Source: JAABYT01 sp041581935
GTDB taxonomy: Bacteria; Pseudomonadota; Gammaproteobacteria; HK1
Direction: 5' to 3'
Assembly: GCA_041581935.1 (NCBI GenBank)
Contig: JBFICP010000079.1
Span: forward strand, 1 to 12,742
DNA length: 12,742 bases
Positions 1-6,846 of the stretch are shown here, in pieces. Each line of letters begins with the position of its first letter. The stretch's first letter is position 1. The notes under the pieces were generated by a model, which was not told the DNA's origin, did no database searches, and was given only the letters and a program-made list of their open reading frames with translations. The position numbers and the translations under genes were made by a program.

Positions 1-547
1 CCACCAGACCCTGCTGATAGAACGAGCGCAAGCGGCGCGCCGATGACGCCAGCCGCGGATCGGCCGCAGCCTGCGCGTCGCCGTCGGCGCCCGGCACGAG
101 TGCGTCAACGGCGATGGCGAAAACGCTGCTTCCCGACAGCAGCGGCGCACCACGCAGCGTGCGCAGCTCGTTGGCGAGCGCCAGCGGCGAGCGCGAAGGC
201 AGGCTGCCGTCGAGATAATGCGCGGGCGGATCATCGCCGAGCACCGAGAGCGATTGCATCAGCAGCGACACCAGCCAGCCGCGGTTGTGTCGTTCCGAGG
301 CGGCGGCGTGCTCGATGGCGAGTGCCATGTCGACAGCCAGCAAGGCCCGCGGGGAGTCGTCACCGGCCTCGAGCGCCGACACCAGTGGCACCATGGCGGC
401 CGTGGCGCGCTGCCACGCATCGGCACTCGGCGCATCCGGCGCGTCGGGCGAGTCATACGAGTGCTCAGCGGGCGCCAGATCCAGCACCGCGATGCGCGCC
501 GTCGCCAGCAATCCGGTCAGGTCCGCGGGCGCGGTTTCAGCTGTCAT
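1..547 (-). CDS. chpA: ChpA/PilL-type hybrid histidine kinase (or FimL-like protein), N-terminal part
   Basis: The frame is open from the ATG at 547 to the left edge (182 codons), so the gene is cut by the window. The best family evidence lies about 125-180 residues in. A segment reading NELRTLRGAPLLSGSSVF, followed by an LRSFYQQGLV-like stretch, resembles the conserved 'LLNDLRAARGE.LLSE..LF' block and the helix after it in the FimL-like N-terminal region of ChpA/PilL. ChpA is the CheA-like kinase of the Pil-Chp pathway, which controls type IV pilus extension and twitching. The first 120 residues lack the usual WVK and LHQV.G motifs of this family, so the domain is divergent. It starts 20 nt after the PilJ-like stop on the same strand, matching the pilJ-chpA gene order. 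A stand-alone FimL-like protein cannot be excluded because the kinase domains would lie outside the window. The ribosome-binding site is weak. Confidence 0.6.
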   Translation of the reverse strand, partial: MTAETAPADLTGLLATARIAVLDLAPAEHSYDSPDAPDAPSADAWQRATAAMVPLVSALEAGDDSPRALLAVDMALAIEHAAASERHNRGWLVSLLMQSLSVLGDDPPAHYLDGSLPSRSPLALANELRTLRGAPLLSGSSVFAIAVDALVPGADGDAQAAADPRLASSARRLRSFYQQGLV

Positions 548-567
548 GCCGCGCGCGAGTCCGGCTA

Positions 568-2865
568 TCAGGGCACCGGGCGCAAACCACCGCGACGCCG
601 ATCGCGTCGATCACCGCCCTGGCGGCGGTCCTCGCCGAAGTCGGCCGTATCGCCGGGCGGGGATTCCTCGGCGGGCTTTTCCACGGGTTGCTCCGGTTCC
701 AGTACAACGACACTCCTCTCCTGCGGCGGCACGGGATGCAGCCGCGACACATGCGCCTGCAGACTCGCAAGCAGCTCCGCCAGGCGCGCCGCCGACGCGG
801 CGGCAGTCTCCGCATCGACGTTGGACTTGCTGGTCGCTGCGTGCACGGCGGTGACCGCTCTCACGACTTCGGTGGCGCGCAGCGCGTGCTCTTGGCTTGC
901 GCCGACCAGCGACTGCGCGAACTTCTCGAGCTTACGCGAAATCAGGTTGAGATTGGCAATCGGCTTTTCCGCCTTATGGAGACGGTCACCGGCACTCTTC
1001 ACCGCCCAGGCCGTGTGCTTGATGGCCTTGGTCGCTTCTTCGGTGTCGGAGCGCAGCCCCTCGCGCATGCGCTCGACGGACTGGACGACGCCGCGCGCGC
1101 GCTCGGCGAGGCGTTGCAGCTCGTCGGCAAAGTTCGCGTTGGCGCGCGCCGCGCCGCTCGAGCCAGCCTGGCCAGCCTGGGTCGTGGTCTGAATGGCGAC
1201 GTTCAACGACAGCATCTTGCTGTGATCCCCGAGCTCGTCGATGCGGTGGGCGACGGTGCGCGCTTCGTCGGCGCTTTCCTGCAGGCGGCGCACGCGCCGT
1301 GCGCTTTCCTGCACCGATGTGGCGAGCGTTTCGAGCTCCTGCATCGCGCCCCCGACCTGCTCCTTGGCGACCCGGGCCTCTGCGGCGCCGGTCTCGGCAA
1401 GGGTATCGAACTTGGTGATATTCGAGTAACCGAGCTTGACCACCGAGGCCAGTTCCTGGGTGGCGGTGGCGACCTTGTCGACGTTCTGTGCCTGCTGTCG
1501 ACCCGCCGCATTGAGCTTCGCGGTCACCTCGGCCAGCGACGTCGCCGTGCCGGCCAGCTGGTGAACGTCGGTGACGATGGCATCGACCCGGCCGTGCAGC
1601 TCGGCCAGCACCTGCCTGAGCACGCGGGTCACCGCGTCGCGCGGATCTTCTTCGGGTCCCACGCCGGTCTCGAGCTCCACCACGCGCCCCAGGTCGGCCA
1701 TCAATCGCGCGAGCTCGTCGCCGATGCGAAGCAAATTCGAACCGGCCTTCTCCACGGCCCGCTCGAGCTGCTGGTTGCGTTGATAGTCGTCGAGGCGGCG
1801 CTGACTTTCGTGGCGCCGGTGGGCCCGCGCGTCCATGGCCATTAGCAGCGCCGCGATCAGCAGCGTGGCAATGGCGAGTCCCGCCAGCAGGCGCGTGTGC
1901 GCCGCCTGCAGCGGTCGGGTCGCCACGTGGCCGGCATACATGAGCTCGGTCTCGCGGGTGGCGGCCACGATGGCGTCACTGACCCGGGCCACGTCACCGA
2001 CGGCGTCGCGAAGACCGGCAAGATCCACCGAGCGCCGGACGATGTCCTGCACCTGCCTGCTGGCTTCGCGAAACAGGTGTCCGGTGCTCGCGAGCAGCTC
2101 GCGGGCGGCCTCATCGGTGACCGCCTCAATGCCGAGCTCCGGATTTCCGTTCAGCAGCCCATTGTTGACGTTTCCGAACAGCACGGCGTCGCGGCCGAAG
2201 CGGTCGGCGGCGGTCAGCCGGCCCGTGCCGCCGCGAATCAACCGTTCGCCGTTGACCAGCATGCGCTGGATGAGCATTAGCTGGCGGGCGGCCACGCGCA
2301 GCTGCTCCGGGGACTCCTCGGCTGCGGTCATGGCGGCCACCAGATCGTCGCTGGTCACCAGCATGCGGGTGGCGACGCCCTGAAAGCGCGTGAGCGCCTG
2401 CTCGAGCTCGTCGCGGGCGGCCTGGCGCGCGGTCAGCGCTTCGAGCTCGTTACCGAGACGCGCCCACTCCTTGTCGAGCTGGGCAAGGCGCGCTTCGATC
2501 TCTGCCGGCGCCGGCCACAACCCCAGCGGCGGGCGCGGTGGATAAAGGTTCTCGAGCAGCTCGCGGGCGTTGCGGTGGCGCTCCCTCAAGAGCTGCAGGG
2601 AAACGTCGGGATCGCTGGCGGCGCGCGCCGTCATGCGCGCCACCTGCAATGCGAGCAGCACCTGCTGCTCGAGCCGCGACAGGAACTCCGCGTCATCGCT
2701 CGCGCGGCGTTCCTGGTACGCGTACGAGCCGATGGCCAGGGTGAAGAGGATAGCCGGCAGCAGCAGGCGCCACGGGTGCCAGGCGATGCGCCGGGAGATG
2801 GCGCGCCCGAGCGCGACGTCCGGTTGTTCCGGCGCAGGATTGGAAAGGCCAGAGTCGCTGGACAT
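568..2865 (-). CDS. pilJ: PilJ-type methyl-accepting chemotaxis protein (divergent)
   Basis: Inner-membrane chemoreceptor of the type IV pilus chemosensory (Pil-Chp) pathway, expected to signal to a ChpA-type kinase. From the ATG at 2865 it is 765 residues. The first membrane segment is about 33-50 and the periplasmic sensor about 51-325. The sensor contains AADRFGRDAVLFGNV (219-233), which closely resembles the PilJ sensor segment AADSFGRDASLFGRV. The second membrane segment is about 326-345. A long helical signalling domain follows, with the hairpin tip near 541-589 (SLNVAIQ and DELQRLAER are recognisable). The tail is acidic, then Arg-rich. The tip is unusual: the GRGFAVVA segment of PilJ and other receptors is replaced by a small-residue stretch. 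An in-frame GTG at 2916 would add 17 residues; I prefer the ATG because the membrane segment then sits at a usual distance, but neither start has a strong ribosome-binding site. The gene lies downstream of algR, separated by about 190 bp. Confidence 0.85.
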   Translation of the reverse strand: MSSDSGLSNPAPEQPDVALGRAISRRIAWHPWRLLLPAILFTLAIGSYAYQERRASDDAEFLSRLEQQVLLALQVARMTARAASDPDVSLQLLRERHRNARELLENLYPPRPPLGLWPAPAEIEARLAQLDKEWARLGNELEALTARQAARDELEQALTRFQGVATRMLVTSDDLVAAMTAAEESPEQLRVAARQLMLIQRMLVNGERLIRGGTGRLTAADRFGRDAVLFGNVNNGLLNGNPELGIEAVTDEAARELLASTGHLFREASRQVQDIVRRSVDLAGLRDAVGDVARVSDAIVAATRETELMYAGHVATRPLQAAHTRLLAGLAIATLLIAALLMAMDARAHRRHESQRRLDDYQRNQQLERAVEKAGSNLLRIGDELARLMADLGRVVELETGVGPEEDPRDAVTRVLRQVLAELHGRVDAIVTDVHQLAGTATSLAEVTAKLNAAGRQQAQNVDKVATATQELASVVKLGYSNITKFDTLAETGAAEARVAKEQVGGAMQELETLATSVQESARRVRRLQESADEARTVAHRIDELGDHSKMLSLNVAIQTTTQAGQAGSSGAARANANFADELQRLAERARGVVQSVERMREGLRSDTEEATKAIKHTAWAVKSAGDRLHKAEKPIANLNLISRKLEKFAQSLVGASQEHALRATEVVRAVTAVHAATSKSNVDAETAAASAARLAELLASLQAHVSRLHPVPPQERSVVVLEPEQPVEKPAEESPPGDTADFGEDRRQGGDRRDRRRGGLRPVP

Positions 2866-3052
2866 GCGTGGGTCCGCTTGGTGAACACCCTCCACCCCCG
2901 GTCGAGTGGCGTTCACATCGAGTGGAGTTATGGGCGAAATTTTAGCCTATCCCCGCGGCCAGCGCCGGATCAAAGGCGCGAGATAACAACGGCTTGTCAA
3001 GTTCCAGTCGTGTAATTTCTGAACTCGCGCCCGCCGCCGGTGCGGATCGCGC

Positions 3053-3808
3053 TCAGCGTCCCCCGCCGTCGCCCTTCAGCAGGCGCCGGATCGCCGGTGC
3101 CAGGCGCCGGCTCACCTCCACGCGATCCTCGATGCCGTCCAGGCGCACGAATTGATGGCCGTTGGCGTCACGCTCGATACCACGCACATGGGCCTTGGCC
3201 ACCAGCGCGTTGCGGTGCACGCGCAGGAATCGATCGCTGAACTCCTGCTCGAGCGCACTCAGGGTATCTTCGATGATGAGCTGGCCGTCCGGATGGCGCG
3301 CGGTCACGTACTTGTGCTCGGCACGAAAGAAACGAATCTCGCCGAGCGGCAGCAGCTGCAGATTACCGTGCAAGGTGGCGCTGATGTGGGTTCGGGCGCG
3401 GCCACCGTCGCCTTCCTGTGACACCGTTTCGAGTCCCGCCAGCTGCGCGCGCGTGAGCGTGGTGGCGCGCTCGAGCGCCGCCTGCAGGCGTGGCTTGCGA
3501 ATGGGCTTGAGCAGGTAGTCGACCGCGTTCGCTTCGATGGCCGCCAGCGCATGGCTGTCATAGGCGGTGGTGAAAATCACCGCCGGTGGGCGCAGGGTCG
3601 CGGCCAGGTGCCGCGCCACCTCGATCCCGTCCATGCCCGGCATGCGAATATCCAGCAGCACGATATCCGGTGCCGCCTGCTCGACCAGGCGCAGCGCGTC
3701 GGCACCGTTGTCGGCCTCGCCGATCACTTCGCCTGCGTCGAGCTCGGTAATCATGGCGAGCAGCCGCGACCGTGCCAATGGCTCGTCGTCGACAATGGCG
3801 ATCTTCAT
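3053..3808 (-). CDS. algR: AlgR-type LytTR response regulator
   Basis: Two-component response regulator and DNA-binding transcription factor. In Pseudomonas, AlgR with AlgZ/FimS controls the minor pilin operon fimU-pilVWXY1Y2E and alginate genes. The receiver domain spans about 1-120: acidic pocket D7-D8, phospho-acceptor D53 in LLDIRMPGMDG, Thr80-Thr81, and K101 in the KPIRKPRL segment. A LytTR DNA-binding domain spans about 143-245, with the typical RFFRAEHKYV and FLRVHRNALV segments. The 251-residue length is normal for AlgR. Its ATG overlaps the algZ stop (ATGA, 4 bp) and is preceded by a good ribosome-binding site, AAGGAG, 5 nt upstream inside the end of algZ, so the two are translationally coupled. 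In Pseudomonas hemC follows algR; here a PilJ-type receptor follows instead. Confidence 0.92.
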   Translation of the reverse strand: MKIAIVDDEPLARSRLLAMITELDAGEVIGEADNGADALRLVEQAAPDIVLLDIRMPGMDGIEVARHLAATLRPPAVIFTTAYDSHALAAIEANAVDYLLKPIRKPRLQAALERATTLTRAQLAGLETVSQEGDGGRARTHISATLHGNLQLLPLGEIRFFRAEHKYVTARHPDGQLIIEDTLSALEQEFSDRFLRVHRNALVAKAHVRGIERDANGHQFVRLDGIEDRVEVSRRLAPAIRRLLKGDGGGR

Positions 3809-4920
3809 GGTCGCTCCTTCAAGTAGGGAAAGCGCAGCTCGACGGTGTACTCGCCGGCCGCGATGGAAACCTCGAGGCTCGAGCCCGCGCCGAAGAACGC
3901 GCGCAGGCGCTGCACGACGTTTTCCTGCGCCATCTGGTTGCTCTCACGGGCGCTTCGGGCATTCGAGTTCGGCAGAGAATTAGTGAGGCGCAGGACAATC
4001 TCACTTTCGTCGCTGTCACCGCTTATATAGATGAATCCGCCGTGCTCCGCCGGCTCGATACCATGGTAGATGGCATTCTCAGCGAGCGGCTGCAGGGTGA
4101 GCCCGGGCAGCAGCGCATCACCGGGCAATGATTCGACATCGAAATCGGTCGAGACGCGCGCGCCCAGTCGTTGTTCCTCGATGCGCAGGTACTGCCGGCA
4201 AACCTCGATCTCGCGTTCCAGAGTGACAGGCACGCTCGCGTCGCCGAGACTGGCGCGAAACAGATCGGCGAGATCCTCGGTCACCTGCTCGGCAAGCTTC
4301 GGCGAGGTGCGCGTGAGGCTGGCAATCGTGTTCATGCTGTTGAAGAGGAAATGCGGCCGGATACGCGATTGCAGCGCCTGAATGCGCGCCCTGGCCTCGG
4401 ACTGGATTTGCGAGCGCCATTGGTGCTGAACGTAGAAATAGCGCAACGCCACTGCGGCAACGATGGCGGTAATGGCGAGATTCTTGGCGAGAAACTGCAG
4501 GTGCCACGTGTTTCCGACGGGCACCGGCGCCGGCGCGCTGTCCGAGCCACCGGGCAGTGACATGAAGTACGTGACGTCGATCACGGGCCGCGCCACCAGC
4601 CAGTACGCCGCCTCGCTGCAAACCAGGCTGACCAGCAGAATCAGCACGTATGCCGCGATGCCGGCACCGGTGTTACCGAGGGTCGAGAGCCAGCGCCGGC
4701 CGCTGCACAGCAACCCCGTGCTGCTCAGGCCCACCCACTGGATGAACAGCGAATTGAGCGCAAGATCGCGCCACCAGTGGGTGGTGTGAACGACCGGCGA
4801 CAAAACCAGGACGAAAGCCAGCAACGTGCCCACCACCACGACGGTGAACACCGTGCCCATATCGCAGAAATCGGGCAGGAACAATTCGTCGTCGGGGAGA
4901 TTGGCCACTCGATCCTGCAT
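3805..4920 (-). CDS. algZ: AlgZ/FimS-type LytS-family sensor histidine kinase
   Basis: Membrane sensor kinase partner of the AlgR-type regulator encoded directly downstream. The 371 residues carry about four membrane segments (roughly 22-42, 54-70, 87-108 and 146-163), with a short loop between the last two. A cytoplasmic His_kinase domain of the LytS type follows. The phospho-acceptor is H190 in RIRPHFLFNSMNTI. The N box is around N282 in QPLAENAIYHGIE. The usual glycine-rich DxGxG motif after it is not visible; instead there is an Asn/Ser-rich stretch, then AQENVVQRL, the equivalent of the family's 'ENI.QRL' helix. P. aeruginosa FimS also has atypical nucleotide-binding motifs. The gene is divergent from argH across 135 bp, as in Pseudomonas, which supports the assignment. 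The ribosome-binding site is weak. Confidence 0.9.
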   Translation of the reverse strand: MQDRVANLPDDELFLPDFCDMGTVFTVVVVGTLLAFVLVLSPVVHTTHWWRDLALNSLFIQWVGLSSTGLLCSGRRWLSTLGNTGAGIAAYVLILLVSLVCSEAAYWLVARPVIDVTYFMSLPGGSDSAPAPVPVGNTWHLQFLAKNLAITAIVAAVALRYFYVQHQWRSQIQSEARARIQALQSRIRPHFLFNSMNTIASLTRTSPKLAEQVTEDLADLFRASLGDASVPVTLEREIEVCRQYLRIEEQRLGARVSTDFDVESLPGDALLPGLTLQPLAENAIYHGIEPAEHGGFIYISGDSDESEIVLRLTNSLPNSNARSARESNQMAQENVVQRLRAFFGAGSSLEVSIAAGEYTVELRFPYLKERP

Positions 4921-4933
4921 GGGCGCTCACAGC

Positions 4934-4963
4934 GTGCACCGGTCCACCCATTATAGTTATACT
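4934..4963 (+). promoter_or_regulatory. Candidate argH promoter overlapping the algZ promoter
   Basis: On the plus strand TATACT (4958-4963) matches the -10 consensus at five of six positions and lies about 93 nt before the argH ATG. TATAGT sits beside it at 4952-4957. The -35 region (GTGCAC near 4934) is weak. The elements overlap the algZ -10 on the other strand, so the two divergent promoters may compete. Confidence 0.3.
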
Positions 4964-4979
4964 CACCGGCGCGAAATGT
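4950..4979 (-). promoter_or_regulatory. Candidate algZ promoter (-10 TATAAT)
   Basis: Reading the minus strand, a perfect TATAAT lies at 4955-4950, about 30 nt before the algZ ATG, inside the 135-bp argH-algZ spacer. The hexamer 17 nt upstream (CATTTC) is a poor -35 match, so an activator may be needed. It is the only AT-rich patch in the spacer, which favours a real promoter. Confidence 0.4.
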
Positions 4980-5055
4980 GCCGTCGTTCCCAAGCCCCCA
5001 TCGTCGTCGGCGTGATTGACACCCGCACGACGATTACGAGCCCCTCCGACACGCC

Positions 5056-6456
5056 ATGACCGACGACAGCGTCGACTCGAACCCCTGGTCCGGCCGTTTC
5101 ACGGAGACCATGGACGCATTGGTCGAGGCCTTCACCGAATCGGTGAGCTTCGACCGGCGTCTCGCTTCCTGCGACATCGAGGGCTCGATTGCTCACGCGA
5201 CCATGCTCGGTGAGGTCGGCGTGCTCACCGGCGAGGAGCGTGATGCCATCGTCGAGGGCCTGCGCGCTATCGCCGCCGACATCGAAGCGGGCCGCTTCCG
5301 CTGGTCGACGCAGCTCGAAGACGTGCACATGAATATCGAGTCCGCGCTCACCGAGCGCATCGGTCAGACCGGCAAGAAGCTTCACACGGGACGTTCGCGC
5401 AACGACCAGGTCGCGACCGACGTGCGCCTGCTCCTTCGCGCGGAGATCGACGCAATCCTGAACGCTCTCAACGCGCTTCGAGGCGCCGTCGTGGATCTGG
5501 CCGAGCGCGAAGCCGATACCGTGATGCCGGGCTTCACCCACATGCAGAGCGCACAACCGGTAACCTTCGGTCACCATATGTTGGCGTGGTTCGAAATGCT
5601 CGGACGCGACGCCGAGCGCCTGATCGAAGCGCGCCGGCGGGTCAACCACATGCCACTCGGCGCGGCGGCGCTCGCAGGAACCAGCTACCCCATCGACCGT
5701 GCGATGACCGCGAAGCTTCTGGGCTTCGACGCGCCCTGTGAGAACTCCATGGATGCGGTCAGCGATCGCGACTTCTGTATCGAGTTCATCGCCGCGGCGG
5801 CTTTGCTCATGGTGCACCTGTCGCGCATGAGTGAAGAGCTGATCCTGTGGATGTCGCCGCAGTTCGACTTCATCGACCTGGGCGATGCTTACTGCACCGG
5901 CTCGTCAATCATGCCGCAGAAGAAGAATCCCGATGTCGCCGAGCTCGTGAGAGGGAAAAGCGCCCGGGTGATTGGTCATCTGAATACTTTACTGGTGCTC
6001 ATGAAAGGCCAGCCGTTGACGTTCAATCGCGACAACCAGGAAGACAAGGAGCCGCTATTCGACAGCATCGATACCGTCAAATCGAGCCTCGCGGTGTTCG
6101 CCGGTATGTTGCCGACGCTCACGGCGAAACGAGACAACATGCGCGACGCCGCCGAGAGCGGCTACAGCACGGCGACTGATCTGGCCGACTACCTCGTGCG
6201 CAAGGGCACGCCTTTCCGCGACGCCCACGAGGCTGTCGGCCGTGCCGTGCGTCTGTGCGTGGACAGTGGCCGCGACCTCCACGCGCTTTCCCTGGAGGAG
6301 CTTAAAAGTTTCTCGCCGGTCATCGAATCGGACGTCTTCGCCGTGCTGACCGTCGAGGGGTCGGTGGCGGCCCGGGATCATATCGGCGGCACGGCGCCGG
6401 CGCAGGTGCGAAAGGCGGTGAAGCGCGCGCGCAAGCGCCTCGAGGACGAGACCTGA
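5056..6456 (+). CDS. argH: Argininosuccinate lyase
   Basis: Cytoplasmic enzyme that splits argininosuccinate into arginine and fumarate, the last step of arginine synthesis. It is 466 residues, the normal length for the fumarase/aspartase-superfamily lyase. Visible motifs are the N-terminal WSGRF (11-15), HTGRSRNDQ (110-118), THMQSAQPVT (161-170) with the conserved catalytic His162, and the superfamily signature GSSIMPQKKNP (282-292), whose flexible loop carries the catalytic Ser283/Ser284. The ATG at 5056 puts WSGRF at the usual distance from the start, although the ribosome-binding site is poor. Its stop overlaps the start of the MazG-type gene by one base, so these two are cotranscribed. 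The divergent neighbour algZ matches the Pseudomonas arrangement. Nothing looks damaged. Confidence 0.97.
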   Translation: MTDDSVDSNPWSGRFTETMDALVEAFTESVSFDRRLASCDIEGSIAHATMLGEVGVLTGEERDAIVEGLRAIAADIEAGRFRWSTQLEDVHMNIESALTERIGQTGKKLHTGRSRNDQVATDVRLLLRAEIDAILNALNALRGAVVDLAEREADTVMPGFTHMQSAQPVTFGHHMLAWFEMLGRDAERLIEARRRVNHMPLGAAALAGTSYPIDRAMTAKLLGFDAPCENSMDAVSDRDFCIEFIAAAALLMVHLSRMSEELILWMSPQFDFIDLGDAYCTGSSIMPQKKNPDVAELVRGKSARVIGHLNTLLVLMKGQPLTFNRDNQEDKEPLFDSIDTVKSSLAVFAGMLPTLTAKRDNMRDAAESGYSTATDLADYLVRKGTPFRDAHEAVGRAVRLCVDSGRDLHALSLEELKSFSPVIESDVFAVLTVEGSVAARDHIGGTAPAQVRKAVKRARKRLEDET

Positions 6457-6824
6457 TGACCCGCGGCACCGCCGACGATCTCGAGTCGCTGCGCCAACGA
6501 CTCGCCGAATTTGCCGCCGAACGCGATTGGGATCAGTTTCACGCGCCGAAGAATCTCGCCATGGCGTTAATCGCCGAGTGCGCGGAGCTGGTCGAGCACT
6601 TCCAGTGGCTCAACGAAGACCAGAGCGCGGCGCTTTCTCCCGAGAAAAGAGCCGCCGTGCGCCTGGAGATCGCCGACATCCTCATTTACCTCGTACGTAT
6701 TTCGGACAAGCTGAATATCGATCTGCTGGCAGCGGCATGGGAGAAGATCGCCATCAACGAAGAGCGCTATCCCGCCGAGCAGGTGCGCGGCGACGCGCGC
6801 CGCGCCAACGAGTACGAGATCTGA
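6456..6824 (+). CDS. MazG-type nucleotide pyrophosphohydrolase
   Basis: Small all-alpha NTP pyrophosphohydrolase of the MazG superfamily, close in form to the single-domain RS21-C6/dCTPase-type proteins. These hydrolyse (d)NTPs to (d)NMP and pyrophosphate and are thought to clear modified nucleotides. In 122 residues it shows the WDQFHAPKNLA segment (25-35) and the metal-binding ExxE...ExxD pattern: E41 and E44 in AECAELVEHFQW, then E71 and D74 in EIADILIYLVR. The ATG overlaps the argH stop (TGATG), so translation is coupled to argH. A house-cleaning enzyme a few genes upstream of mutY fits a theme of protection from damaged nucleotides, but that link is inference. The exact substrate cannot be read from the sequence. 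Confidence 0.88.
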   Translation: MTRGTADDLESLRQRLAEFAAERDWDQFHAPKNLAMALIAECAELVEHFQWLNEDQSAALSPEKRAAVRLEIADILIYLVRISDKLNIDLLAAAWEKIAINEERYPAEQVRGDARRANEYEI

Positions 6825-6846
6825 AAGCCCGACTTCCACTCGAGAA

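Noticed and set aside
43..1845. Very long plus-strand open frame (600 codons) across the pilJ/chpA region
   Set aside because: It is antisense to two recognisable genes, its product is Arg/Ala-rich low-complexity sequence, and it has no domain. Long shadow frames are expected in high-GC DNA.
2939..3000. Possible pilJ promoter: perfect TTGACA at 3000-2995 and TAAAAT at 2944-2939 on the minus strand
   Set aside because: The two elements are 50 bp apart, and neither has a partner at 16-18 bp. A promoter in the algR-pilJ spacer is likely, but these elements do not define it.
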